Positions 9,315 through 17,007 are shown, counted from the stretch's first letter. The stretch is DNA of 25,282 nt from JBBRHF01 sp038223055 (GCA_038223055.1 JBBRHF010000041.1:1-25282); one strand, 5' to 3'. Notes: a model not told the origin generated them from the letters alone. A program made the numbers and translations.

Positions 9315-9644
9315 GGCGGAGCCGGGCGGGTCGAGTGCGGTGTCCAGCCGGGACCGAGCACCGTCCAGCCAGTCCTGGCAGATCGTGGCCAGCGTCTCGC
9401 CGCGCTCCCAGAGCGCTAGCGCATCCTCCAGCGTGGTGCCCCCGGTCTCCAGCTTGCGGACGACCTCCATCAGTTCGTTGCGGGCCTGTTCGTAGGTGGG
9501 TCGTTCGCCGGTGTCCGGGGCGACTGGATCGGCTGGATCCGTTGGAGCGACTGGATCCGTTGGGTCGGCTGGGTCGGCTGGGTCCAGGGAAGAACTGCGC
9601 ACGGCGCCCAGCGTAGGCGGGTGGCCGGGCCGGGACGCCCTCAC
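9312..9644 (-). CDS. xseB: Exodeoxyribonuclease VII small subunit with repeat-rich N-terminus
   Basis: The 110-residue protein ends in the XseB helical hairpin (TYEQARNELMEVVRKLETG, then LEDALALWERGE). It binds the XseA large subunit to form exonuclease VII, which degrades single-stranded DNA. GTG 9644 overlaps the xseA stop as GTGA, so translation is coupled. The core domain begins only at about residue 48. Residues 21-43 are a low-complexity DPADP/DPVAP repeat encoded by short tandem DNA repeats, which is unusual for this small protein. The repeat-coded leader could also be a mis-extended N-terminus, but no internal start codon lies between it and the core. Confidence 0.9.
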   Translation of the reverse strand: MRASRPGHPPTLGAVRSSSLDPADPADPTDPVAPTDPADPVAPDTGERPTYEQARNELMEVVRKLETGGTTLEDALALWERGETLATICQDWLDGARSRLDTALDPPGSA

Positions 9645-10858
9645 CCGCCGGGCCCGGCGGCGGTGGCAGCGATCTCGCCCTCGGCCAGGCGGACCCGGAG
9701 GGCAGCACCCGCGGTCACGTCGTCCGGTGAGCGCACGATCTCCCCGTCGAGACGTGTGACCACGGCGTAGCCGCGGTGCAGAGTGGCCGCCGGCGAGAGC
9801 GCCGTCACCCGAGCGCGGGTGTGTGCGAGGTTGTCAGCGCCCCGGTCCAGGGCAGTCCCGAAGCAGCGCCGTGCCCGGTCCCGAAGCCGCACGACGTCCT
9901 CCCGGCGCGACTCGACGATGACCTGGGGGTGGGCGAGGACCGGCCGGCTGCGCAGGTCGGCGACCGCGACGGACTCCCGCCTCAGCAGGGCTTGGATCGC
10001 GCCCCGGGTGCGGTCGCGCAGGTGGCCCACCTGGGCGACCTCCTCGGCCATGTCCGGCACCAGCCGCTTGGCGGCGTCGGTCGGTGTGGAGGCGCGGACG
10101 TCGGCGACCAGGTCGAGTAGCGGCGTGTCGGTCTCGTGCCCGATCGCGCTGACGACCGGTGTCCGACACGCGGCGACAGCGCGGACCAGGGCCTCGTTGG
10201 AGAACGGCAGCAGGTCCTCCAGCGATCCGCCGCCGCGAGTGATCACGATCACCTCGACCGCGGGGTCGGCGTCGAGGCGGCCGACAGCGGCGCTCACCTC
10301 GGCGGCGGCGCTAGGCCCCTGGACGACGACCTGTTCGACGCGGAACCGCACGGACGGCCAGCGGCGGCGGGCGTTCTCGACCACGTCCTTCTCGGCGGCG
10401 GAGGCGCGCCCGCAGACGACGCCCACGGTGCCGGGCAGAAAGGGGAGTGGCAGCTTTCGGTCCTGCGCGAACAGTCCTTCGGAGGTGAGCACGCGGCGAA
10501 GGTGCTCCAGGCGGGCCAGCAGCTCGCCCACCCCCACCGGGCGGATCGCGTCGGCAGCCAGCGACAGCGTGCCCCGAGCCACATAGAAGCTTGGCCGCGC
10601 GTGGACCACGACGTGCGCGCCGTCGCGCAGGCCACCCGGTACCCCGTCCAGCAGGCTCACCGAGCAGGTCAGCGGCAGCGAGATGTCGGCGCTCGGATCC
10701 CGAAGCGTGAGGAACACGGTGCGCGCTCCCGGCCGGCGCGTGACCTGGGTGACCTGGCCCTCCACCCAGACCCAGCCCAGCCGCGAGATCCACCCGAGCA
10801 TCAGTTGGCTGACCCTACGAACGGGCACGGGTTGTTCGGGGGAGGACACGAGTGGCAC
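9641..10858 (-). CDS. xseA: Exodeoxyribonuclease VII large subunit
   Basis: The 405-residue catalytic subunit has an N-terminal OB fold (about 10-110, with VWVEGQVTQVTRR) and the central XseA nuclease domain. Conserved blocks include RGGGSLEDLLPFSNEALVRA and SAIGHETDTPLLDLVADVRA followed by TPTDAAK. A long helical region and the C-terminal HRGYAVV segment are also present. GTG 10858 is the likely start. TAGCCT lies six bases before it on the minus strand and no strong ribosome site is seen, so a leaderless mRNA is possible. It is translationally coupled to xseB and divergent from ispH. Confidence 0.95.
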   Translation of the reverse strand: MPLVSSPEQPVPVRRVSQLMLGWISRLGWVWVEGQVTQVTRRPGARTVFLTLRDPSADISLPLTCSVSLLDGVPGGLRDGAHVVVHARPSFYVARGTLSLAADAIRPVGVGELLARLEHLRRVLTSEGLFAQDRKLPLPFLPGTVGVVCGRASAAEKDVVENARRRWPSVRFRVEQVVVQGPSAAAEVSAAVGRLDADPAVEVIVITRGGGSLEDLLPFSNEALVRAVAACRTPVVSAIGHETDTPLLDLVADVRASTPTDAAKRLVPDMAEEVAQVGHLRDRTRGAIQALLRRESVAVADLRSRPVLAHPQVIVESRREDVVRLRDRARRCFGTALDRGADNLAHTRARVTALSPAATLHRGYAVVTRLDGEIVRSPDDVTAGAALRVRLAEGEIAATAAGPGG

Positions 10859-10894
10859 GTCGGCAGGCTAGCGAGCAGGATAGCGGCGCGCTAT

Positions 10895-10924
10895 GGCGCT
10901 GCCGACAACAATGCCGGCAGCGCC
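10895..10924. repeat. Third copy of the ACAA-loop palindromic repeat
   Basis: Arms GGCGCTGCCGACA (10895-10907) and TGCCGGCAGCGCC (10912-10924) flank ACAA (10908-10911) with one mismatch. The preceding bases also resemble those before the first copy near 5896-5910. It lies between the divergent xseA and ispH genes, so it cannot be a simple gene-end terminator for either. Confidence 0.75.
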
Positions 10925-10957
10925 ACAGGCAGTTGCGAGCGAGGGTCCGGCACCGAC

Positions 10958-11005
10958 GATCCGCCGACCTTCGATCCGCCGACCTTCGATCCGCCGACCT
11001 ACGAT
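10958..11005 (+). repeat. Three tandem 15-bp repeats ending in the ispH -10 element
   Basis: The unit GATCCGCCGACCTTC occurs at 10958-10972 and 10973-10987, and as a variant with CTAC at 10988-11002. The last unit change turns TTCGAT into TACGAT (11000-11005), a good actinobacterial -10 hexamer six bases before the ispH ATG. The repeat therefore appears to form part of the promoter. Confidence 0.6.
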
Positions 11006-11011
11006 GGGGTT

Positions 11012-11977
11012 ATGACCTCGACCCCCGGACGTGTCCTGCTGGCCGCGCCGCGCGGCTACTGCGCCGGCGTCGACCGCGCCGTGATCGCGGTGGAGAAGGC
11101 GCTTGAGACCTACGGAGCTCCGGTCTACGTGCGCAAGCAGATCGTGCACAACAAGCACGTCGTCGAGACCCTGCAGGACCGCGGCGCCATCTTCGTCGAG
11201 GAAACCGAGCAGGTGCCTGAAGGGGCCACCGTCGTGCTCTCGGCGCACGGCGTGGCACCCGTCGTACACGCCGAGGCCGGCGCTCGCCACCTGCGCACCG
11301 TCGACGCGACCTGCCCGCTGGTCACCAAGGTGCACCACGAGGCCCGGCGGTTCGCGGACGACGACTTCGACATCCTGCTTATCGGGCACGAAGGGCACGA
11401 GGAAGTCATCGGTACGACGGGGGAGGCCCCCGACCACATCCACCTCGTGGACGGGCCCGACGGCGTGGCCGGCGTGGCGGTCCGCGACCCCGCCAAGGTC
11501 GCCTGGCTCTCTCAGACGACGCTGTCGGTCGACGAGACGCTGGAGACGGTGCGCAGGCTCAGGGAGCGGTTCCCCGCGCTGCTGGACCCGCCGAGCGACG
11601 ACATCTGCTACGCCACCCAGAACCGTCAGGTCGCCGTGAAGGAGATTGCCGCCCGGGCCGACCTGATCATCGTCGTGGGCTCGACCAACTCATCCAACTC
11701 AGTCCGGCTGGTCGAGGTCGCGCTGGAAGCGGGCGCGGGGGCTGGCCGGCTGGTCGACAAGGCGGCCGAGCTGGACGAGGCGTGGCTCGCCGGCGTCTCG
11801 ACGGTCGGGCTCACCAGCGGCGCATCAGTGCCCGAGATCCTGGTTCGTGGCGTGCTCGAGTGGCTGGCTGAGCGGGGTTTCACCGACGTCGAAGAGGTCG
11901 TGTCGGCGCAGGAGAGCCTGCTGTTCGCGCTACCGCAGAACCTGCGCCGCGACATGAAGGCTGCCGGGGTCAGCTGA
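11012..11977 (+). CDS. ispH: 4-hydroxy-3-methylbut-2-enyl diphosphate reductase
   Basis: The 321-residue iron-sulfur enzyme makes IPP and DMAPP in the last step of the MEP pathway, feeding the isoprenyl transferase encoded upstream. The three cluster cysteines are C17 (GYCAGV), C101 (ATCPLV) and C199 (ICYATQ). Substrate-binding histidines H46, H79 and H126 and the SSN triad at 227-229 are present. ATG 11012 gives the canonical N-terminus. The much longer in-frame extension upstream is antisense to xseA. TACGAT at 11000-11005 suggests leaderless transcription, although GGGG at 11006-11009 could act as a weak ribosome site. The stop overlaps the end of the convergent DUF6542-type gene by eight bases. 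Confidence 0.96.
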   Translation: MTSTPGRVLLAAPRGYCAGVDRAVIAVEKALETYGAPVYVRKQIVHNKHVVETLQDRGAIFVEETEQVPEGATVVLSAHGVAPVVHAEAGARHLRTVDATCPLVTKVHHEARRFADDDFDILLIGHEGHEEVIGTTGEAPDHIHLVDGPDGVAGVAVRDPAKVAWLSQTTLSVDETLETVRRLRERFPALLDPPSDDICYATQNRQVAVKEIAARADLIIVVGSTNSSNSVRLVEVALEAGAGAGRLVDKAAELDEAWLAGVSTVGLTSGASVPEILVRGVLEWLAERGFTDVEEVVSAQESLLFALPQNLRRDMKAAGVS

Positions 11978-12515
11978 GCCGGCCCCGAGCCGACCTGGTC
12001 CCCGGGCGACGCAGCCGGTCTCGAACGACCCGGACCAGGACGACGACCAGGGCACCGAGCGTCCCCGCGTAGAGCGCCGGGGCGGACAGCGCCAGCGAGG
12101 TCGCCACGTCCAGCCCGACCTGCCGTCCGCCTTGGGACCGGCCGCTGGCCATCGTGATCGCCGTCGCCGCGGCAGCGAACAGCAGCGGCGGGCTCAGCGC
12201 GGCCACCGCCAGGGCGTCGATGCGCAGCCATCCGGCCATGGACAGGCAGGCGAGCAGGAACGCCGCCGTCAACCCGAAGCCTGGACCACGGCCGACAAGG
12301 ATGTCGACGAGTGACCCCAGGCCGAGCACGATGCCTGCGACGATCAACGCACCCGACGTCGAGAGGTCGTGGCGCGGGGAGACCTGCGCGGCGGCAGTGA
12401 TAAGGGTTTGCGACGCGCCGCCGTTACTGCTGTGCCCGTCGGTGGCCGGACTCCGCGAACCTGTCGTGCTCGTCGAACCTGTCGTGCTCGTCGTCATCGT
12501 CATCGTCATCGTCAC
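11970..12515 (-). CDS. DUF6542-type four-helix membrane protein
   Basis: The 181-residue protein has a threonine/serine-rich N-terminus (1-50) and about four membrane helices (GALIVAGIVLGLGSLVDILV, FGLTAAFLLACLSMAGWL, a segment around SPPLLFAAAATAI, and GALVVVLVRVV). The C-terminus is basic and probably cytoplasmic. It matches my memory of the DUF6542 family often found beside ispH in actinobacteria. Function is unknown. The N-terminus is encoded by DNA repeats: three to four GTCATC units and two 18-bp units. GTG 12515 and ATGs at 12509, 12503 and 12497 are all possible starts, so the true start is ambiguous. Confidence 0.8.
   Translation of the reverse strand: MTMTMTMTTSTTGSTSTTGSRSPATDGHSSNGGASQTLITAAAQVSPRHDLSTSGALIVAGIVLGLGSLVDILVGRGPGFGLTAAFLLACLSMAGWLRIDALAVAALSPPLLFAAAATAITMASGRSQGGRQVGLDVATSLALSAPALYAGTLGALVVVLVRVVRDRLRRPGTRSARGRLS
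12456..12515. repeat. Tandem repeats at the 5' end of the DUF6542-type gene
   Basis: CGAACCTGTCGTGCTCGT occurs twice in tandem (12456-12473 and 12474-12491). Three GTCATC hexamers follow (12493-12510), with a partial fourth. They encode STTGST-type residues and alternating Met-Thr. Changes in hexamer number would keep the reading frame but change the number of start codons. Confidence 0.7.
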
Positions 12516-12647
12516 TACCGTAGGGGGAAGATCACCCGTGCCGGGACCGACACGCCAAACGGCGGCAGAGGGGTGGCGGCAGAGGGGTCGCGTCAGAGGG
12601 GCCGTCCCGGCTCGCCGCGCGTCCGCTGTCTCGCGCCCGGCTGACCC

Positions 12648-13826
12648 TCAGCCGGCGGGGCGCCGCAGCACCCGAAGGTCGCGCTCCTCCTGCGCTGACG
12701 CGACCAGCTCCGGTGCGCCCAGCGGCCGCGGCGCCACCTCCACGGGGACCGGGGCGGGCAACTCCAGGTCGGTGACCTTGAGCTCGGCCATCCGCCGGGC
12801 TTGCGTCAGCACCGTGCGCTCCAGCGAGCCGACCGTGGAGTTGTAGTCGTCGACGGCGCGGCTCAGTGAGCGGCCCAGCTTGTCGACGTGGCCGCCAAGC
12901 TTTCCCAGCCGACGATGGAGCTCCTGCCCCAGCTCGAAGACTGTGCGGGCATGCGCGGTCAACGCCTCCTGCTGCCACGTGTAGGCGATCGTGCGCAGCA
13001 TCGCCATGAGGGTGGTCGGCGTCGCGATCAACACCCGGCGGCGCATCGCGTCCTCGAGCAGAGTGGGGTCACGCTCCAGCGCGGGCGCGAGGAACACGTC
13101 GCCGGGGACGAACAGCACGACGAACTCGGGCGTCGGCTGGAACGCGCGCCAGTATTCCTTGGCGGCCAGGCCGTCCACGTGGGCTCGCAGTTGACGGGAG
13201 TGGGCGAGCATCCGCTCGGCGGCGGTCGCGTCGTCGCTGCTCTCGAGCGCCTGCAGGTAGGCCGAGAGGGAGACCTTGGCGTCGACCACCACCTGCTTGC
13301 CGCCGGCGAGGCGAACCACCATATCGGGCCGAACCACGGTGTCGCCGTCGCCGGAGGCCGCAGATGCCTGCTCGGTGAAGTCGCAGTGCTCGACCATGCC
13401 CGCCATCTCGACGACGCGGCGCAGTTGCATCTCGCCCCACCGGCCGCGAGCCTGTGGCGTCCGCAAGGCGGTCACCAGCGCCGCCGTCTGCTCGCGCAGC
13501 CGCTCGGAAGCCTGATGGGCGACACTGACCTGTTCGGTGAGCGAGGTATAGGCCGTGAGCCGGGCCCGCTCGAGCTGGTGCAACTGGCCTTCCACCCGCC
13601 CCAGCGTCTCGCGCAGCGGAGCGACGAGGTGCTCGACCGCGATGCGGCGTTGGTCCAGGTCGCCCGACGCATGTGCGCTGGCCTCGCGGAAGCGGCTGTC
13701 GGCGAGATCGAGCAGCGCGCGGTCGCGGGTCGCGAGGTCGCGGGACGTGAGGCCGCGGCCCTGGGCCACCAGCAGGCCAAGGCTGAAGCCGGCGGCGAGG
13801 CCGAGAAGGAGCAGCACGATGTTCAT
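12648..13826 (-). CDS. rmuC: RmuC family DNA recombination protein
   Basis: The 392-residue protein has an N-terminal membrane anchor (about 3-21), a coiled-coil region (about 55-120) and the RmuC nuclease-like core. Hallmarks are ARGRWGEMQLRRVVEMAGM, RPDMVVRLAGGKQVVVDAKV and FVPGDVFLAPAL. RmuC limits inversions and genome rearrangements, probably as a membrane-tethered restriction-endonuclease-fold nuclease. ATG 13826 is chosen because it gives the membrane anchor directly. The frame stays open further upstream but there antisense-overlaps ychF. The 132-base gap to the next gene holds two GGCGGCAGAGGGGT repeats and nothing else I can identify. Confidence 0.93.
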   Translation of the reverse strand: MNIVLLLLGLAAGFSLGLLVAQGRGLTSRDLATRDRALLDLADSRFREASAHASGDLDQRRIAVEHLVAPLRETLGRVEGQLHQLERARLTAYTSLTEQVSVAHQASERLREQTAALVTALRTPQARGRWGEMQLRRVVEMAGMVEHCDFTEQASAASGDGDTVVRPDMVVRLAGGKQVVVDAKVSLSAYLQALESSDDATAAERMLAHSRQLRAHVDGLAAKEYWRAFQPTPEFVVLFVPGDVFLAPALERDPTLLEDAMRRRVLIATPTTLMAMLRTIAYTWQQEALTAHARTVFELGQELHRRLGKLGGHVDKLGRSLSRAVDDYNSTVGSLERTVLTQARRMAELKVTDLELPAPVPVEVAPRPLGAPELVASAQEERDLRVLRRPAG

Positions 13827-13917
13827 CCGACCAGGGTGTCGCAGGGGTCCGACAACGTGGCCCAGAACGCGGCGCGGCGTACGACGGGGGCGGCCCGGCG
13901 ACGTACCCTTGGAGCCT

Positions 13918-15015
13918 GTGACCCTCACCATCGGCATCGTCGGGCTGCCCAACGTCGGCAAGTCGACGTTGTTCAACGCCCTGACCAAGAACGACGTCCT
14001 TGCGGCCAACTACCCGTTTGCCACGATCGAGCCCAACGTCGGCGTCGTCGGCGTGCCCGACCCGCGCCTGCGGCGACTGTCCGACCTGTTCGCGTCGGCC
14101 CGCATCGTGCCCGCGACAGTGTCCTTCGTGGACATCGCCGGCATCGTCCGTGGCGCCTCAGAGGGTGAGGGGCTGGGCAACAAGTTCCTCGCGACGATCC
14201 GCGAGTCCGACGCGATCTGCCAGGTCATCAGGGCGTTCAAAGACCCTAACGTCGTGCATGTCGACGGTGATGTCGCTCCCAAGGACGATCTGGAGACGAT
14301 CCACACCGAGCTGATTCTCGCGGATCTGCAGACCGTGGAGAAGGCATTGCCCCGGTTGGAGAAGGAGACGCGGCTGGCGAAGGACAGGCAGAAGGATGCG
14401 AAGGAGGTCCTGGCAGCCGTGCAAGCGGCCCGGGACGTGCTGGACGGGGGCACGACCCTCTACGCCGGCGGCGCCCGAGCGGGCATCGACCTCGACCACC
14501 TTCGGGAGCTGCACCTGCTGACGGCTAAACCGTTCATCTACGTGTTCAACGTCGACGAGGACGAGCTGGCGGATGCGGCGTTCCTCGATGAGATGCGGGC
14601 GCTGGTCGCGCCCGCGGAGGCCATCTTCCTCGACGCCAAGATCGAGGCCGAGCTCGTTGAGCTGCCCGACGACGAGGCTCTTGAGCTGCTCCAATCGATG
14701 GGCGTCGAGGAGTCCGGTCTCGACCAGCTGGCCCACGTCGGCTTTCGGACGCTGGGTCTGCAGACCTACCTCACCGCGGGTCCCAAGGAAGCGCGCGCCT
14801 GGACCATTCCGGTGGGCGCCACCGCCCCCCAGGCCGCTGGGGTCATCCACACGGACTTTCAGCGCGGCTTCATCAAGGCCGAGGTCGTCTCATTCGAGGC
14901 ACTCGTCGACGCCGGCTCGATGGTCGAGGCCAAGGCCCGCGGTCAGGTGCGGATCGAGGGCAAGGACTACGTCATGTCCGACGGCGATGTGGTGGAGTTC
15001 CGCTTCAACGTGTGA
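13918..15015 (+). CDS. ychF: Redox-regulated ATPase YchF (OLA1-type)
   Basis: The 365-residue Obg-family P-loop protein has G1 GLPNVGKST (9-17) and G3 DIAG (72-75). NVDE (211-214) stands in place of the GTPase NKxD motif, which is the reason the family prefers ATP. A helical coiled-coil insertion (about 135-175) and a C-terminal TGS domain (about 278-363) complete the fold. YchF binds ribosomes and is linked to stress and oxidative responses. GTG 13918 is the start. TACCCT at 13904-13909 lies eight bases upstream and GGAG only three bases upstream, so a leaderless transcript is plausible. It is the last clearly chromosomal gene before the accessory block. Confidence 0.97.
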   Translation: MTLTIGIVGLPNVGKSTLFNALTKNDVLAANYPFATIEPNVGVVGVPDPRLRRLSDLFASARIVPATVSFVDIAGIVRGASEGEGLGNKFLATIRESDAICQVIRAFKDPNVVHVDGDVAPKDDLETIHTELILADLQTVEKALPRLEKETRLAKDRQKDAKEVLAAVQAARDVLDGGTTLYAGGARAGIDLDHLRELHLLTAKPFIYVFNVDEDELADAAFLDEMRALVAPAEAIFLDAKIEAELVELPDDEALELLQSMGVEESGLDQLAHVGFRTLGLQTYLTAGPKEARAWTIPVGATAPQAAGVIHTDFQRGFIKAEVVSFEALVDAGSMVEAKARGQVRIEGKDYVMSDGDVVEFRFNV

Positions 15016-15296
15016 ATCGGCGCGTTTGCGCAGGTCAGACGGGGTGTGACCCCTCTCAGTCCGCACAGAGTCCGCAAGAATTTCAGCGGCATGGGATCGA
15101 TCGGGCTGTTTCGGAGGGGAACCTCCGGACCTCGGTGCGACCAGCTCGAACATCTGTGACGTGACCCGTCGGCGGGGGAGGACGTGCCCAGGGCGAGCGG
15201 TTTGTGATCGCGTTCGCCGGCTGGTTGAGGTGAGTGTGTCTGGACTCGCCACCGTCGACCCTTGCCAACGATGTCAGAAAATGCAACATTGGAGTC
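15016..15296. other. Intergenic junction between ychF and the accessory array
   Basis: No gene is seen in this 281-base gap. It contains two weak hairpins: GGGGT/ACCCC (15041-15053) and CGGAGG-GGAA-CCTCCG (15112-15127), the latter possibly a terminator without a U-tract. AGTCCGCA is repeated near 15058-15075. It is the most likely place for the left attachment site of the element, but I could not identify a core sequence and see no tRNA remnant. Confidence 0.4.
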
Positions 15297-15305
15297 GTGA
15301 CATCG
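15262..15305 (+). promoter_or_regulatory. Promoter with palindromic operator for the accessory operon
   Basis: TTGCCA (15262-15267) and AACATT (15285-15290) are 17 bases apart and place the transcription start close to GTG 15297. A perfect 8-bp inverted repeat, CGATGTCA (15269-15276) and TGACATCG (15298-15305), spans the promoter from just after the -35 to just after the start codon. A smaller AATG-CAA-CATT palindrome overlaps the -10. This is a natural binding site for the XRE regulator encoded in the same operon. Confidence 0.5.
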
Positions 15306-15749
15306 GACGTTGCGTATGGCGCGGATTCGAGCGGAGGGAACTTCTTCCCTGCGTCGGTGTCGGCCGTGCCTACGATCCCGGTGCCGACCGCGGCGCAGCC
15401 CGGCCTGACCCTTGCACAACGCGTTGCCGCCGTGCCCGGACTCAGCCGTTCCGAGTTGCGGGCAGCTGACGCGACCGCCATGTCCACCACGCTGCTCGCT
15501 CTGTGGGCCGCGATGACGAACCGACCCGTCCATGAGCTCGCAGCCGGCGAGATGCACCAGGACGGGACCGTGCGCATCAGCAGCCAGGTCGCGGTCTGGC
15601 TGATCGGTCGAATCTCTGAGGCATACGGGCGCCGCAAGCTCGTGAACCTGTCTCGTGTGAAGGACGTCGAGTCGCTTCGCAGCGTGGGCGGACTCACCGG
15701 TCTCCTAGGGGCAGTGCTCAACGCGGATACGGAAGGCACCTTGGTATGA
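15297..15749 (+). CDS. Small protein with a putative acyl-carrier-protein-like domain
   Basis: I read this as a 150-residue protein from GTG 15297; ATG at 15234 is an alternative start upstream of the promoter. The first 45 residues look disordered. Residues about 78-145 fit the four-helix pattern of an acyl carrier protein: SSQ (95-97) takes the place of the DSL phosphopantetheine motif, followed by VAVWLIGRISEAYG like the second ACP helix, and by VKDVESLRSVGGLTGLL like the region before and within helix four. The candidate prosthetic-group serine is S96. An AcpS-type transferase two genes downstream supports this reading. The alignment is by eye and remote. The stop overlaps the next ATG (ATGA), so translation is coupled. 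Confidence 0.5.
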   Translation: MTSDVAYGADSSGGNFFPASVSAVPTIPVPTAAQPGLTLAQRVAAVPGLSRSELRAADATAMSTTLLALWAAMTNRPVHELAAGEMHQDGTVRISSQVAVWLIGRISEAYGRRKLVNLSRVKDVESLRSVGGLTGLLGAVLNADTEGTLV

Positions 15750-16609
15750 GCAGCTACATCGAGCCAGCGACCAACCTCAGCGAGGCGTGGCTGCGCACCG
15801 TGGAACACGTCGTCGACGCCGGCGGGCATGCCGTCAACGTGATCACCACCATCACCGATCCCTTGGCCTCGGAGGATCCGATTATCCGCAGCGCCTTGGA
15901 CGAGGTCCTCTCAAGCGAGCGCAAGGGGATACGGGTTCAGCCAGTGGAGACGGTCGCCGGCACGATCTTCTCGCACGACATATACGCCGACACAGGACTC
16001 ACCTTCGCGCCGAGCATGGACAAGGAGGCACTGGCAAAGCTGGACGCCAGCGCCGCTGACCTGTACACCTGCTACCTCGACATGTTGCCGATCCTGACCA
16101 CCGATCGGGCCAACAATCACGGCACTTACTTCGGCCGCATGGTGAGCTGGCCGGGCAAGACCGGCGGCGGAACCAACCAGCTCACCGACCGGATCACGCG
16201 CTTCCGGAGGGCACACAAGGCCAGCGTCGGCCAACGCAACCTCGAAGACATCACCGTCGCAGGGGAGGCCGAACTCCTGGCCACGCCTCCGCCACAGGAC
16301 CCGGCCGGGCTGCAGGTATACGCGGCGAATGATCGGCGCGAACGCGGCTTCCCCTGCCTGGTCCATGTCGACCTCACGCTGTATCAGCGTCGCATCAGTA
16401 TGGCCGCGACCTACCGGCATCAGTACCTGGTGACCAAGGCGTACGGCAACCTTCTGGGCCTCAGCCACCTGCTCGGTTTCCTTGCCCAGCAGACCGGCTT
16501 CGAAGCGGGCGAGCTGATGGTCAACGCCACCTTTGCTGACGCAGAGCACAGCAACTACACCAAGGCTGGCGTGGCCGACCTGATCACGGCCGCTAGGTCG
16601 GCGGGGTAG
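15746..16609 (+). CDS. Divergent thymidylate-synthase-fold protein
   Basis: The 287-residue protein shows thymidylate synthase superfamily landmarks in order. VETVAGTIF (67-75) is followed by GTYFGRM (126-132) and NQL (144-146) like the YG...DQL region of the fold. FPC (202-204) aligns with the catalytic PC dipeptide, so C204 is a candidate nucleophile. YRHQY (223-227) aligns with the RSxD phosphate-binding strand, keeping the arginine but changing S and D. GNLLGLSHLL keeps an asparagine (N235) at the pyrimidine-recognition position. The usual H-x-Y after the last strand is not conserved. TS relatives methylate or hydroxymethylate dUMP or dCMP; the substrate here is unknown and may be altered. 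It lies between the ACP-like and AcpS genes, overlapping the former by four bases. Confidence 0.6.
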   Translation: MSSYIEPATNLSEAWLRTVEHVVDAGGHAVNVITTITDPLASEDPIIRSALDEVLSSERKGIRVQPVETVAGTIFSHDIYADTGLTFAPSMDKEALAKLDASAADLYTCYLDMLPILTTDRANNHGTYFGRMVSWPGKTGGGTNQLTDRITRFRRAHKASVGQRNLEDITVAGEAELLATPPPQDPAGLQVYAANDRRERGFPCLVHVDLTLYQRRISMAATYRHQYLVTKAYGNLLGLSHLLGFLAQQTGFEAGELMVNATFADAEHSNYTKAGVADLITAARSAG

Positions 16610-16611
16610 CG

Positions 16612-17007
16612 ATGTGCGCCACCGAAGCCGGCATCGACATGGTGAGCATCAGCCAGATGGCCGCCATGCTCGAAGCGTCGGGACAGCCCTACCGTGACAT
16701 GTGCTGGAGCCCAGCAGAGCAGGCGTACTGCGGGGAGTCGCCCGCCCGGTATGCCGTGCGGTGGGCGGCCAAAGAGGCGGCGATGAAGGCGCTCGGCCAC
16801 GGCATCGGTGAAGTCGACCCCCTCGACATCGAAGTCGTCTCCGTTGAAGGTCAGCGACCGGCACTGCGGCTGTCGGGCACCGCGAGCGCCTTCGCGCAGG
16901 AGGCCGATGTGTCATTGACGTTGTCGATGAGTCATGAGGCCGACCTCGCCACCGCGTTGGTTGTCGCGACCCGGTGCTGTACGAATCACGTTTCTGCTCA
17001 CCCATGA
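16612..17007 (+). CDS. AcpS-type 4'-phosphopantetheinyl transferase
   Basis: The 131-residue protein has the length and motifs of holo-ACP synthase. GIDMVSI (8-14) carries the metal-binding aspartate. RWAAKEAAMKALGHGI carries the K-E-A core with its catalytic glutamate and lysine. LSMSHEADLATALVV matches the C-terminal strand. Such enzymes transfer phosphopantetheine from CoA to a carrier-protein serine. ATG 16612 is two bases after the preceding stop. An essential chromosomal acpS normally lies elsewhere, so a second copy beside a carrier-like protein suggests a dedicated partner. It is unlikely to serve general fatty-acid synthesis. Confidence 0.85.
   Translation: MCATEAGIDMVSISQMAAMLEASGQPYRDMCWSPAEQAYCGESPARYAVRWAAKEAAMKALGHGIGEVDPLDIEVVSVEGQRPALRLSGTASAFAQEADVSLTLSMSHEADLATALVVATRCCTNHVSAHP

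Noticed and set aside
10136..11011. Long in-frame N-terminal extension of IspH
   Set aside because: It runs antisense through xseA. The canonical IspH N-terminus begins at ATG 11012 behind a -10 element.
15016..15296. tRNA gene or tRNA fragment as att site
   Set aside because: I found no cloverleaf or recognisable T-arm sequence in this gap.
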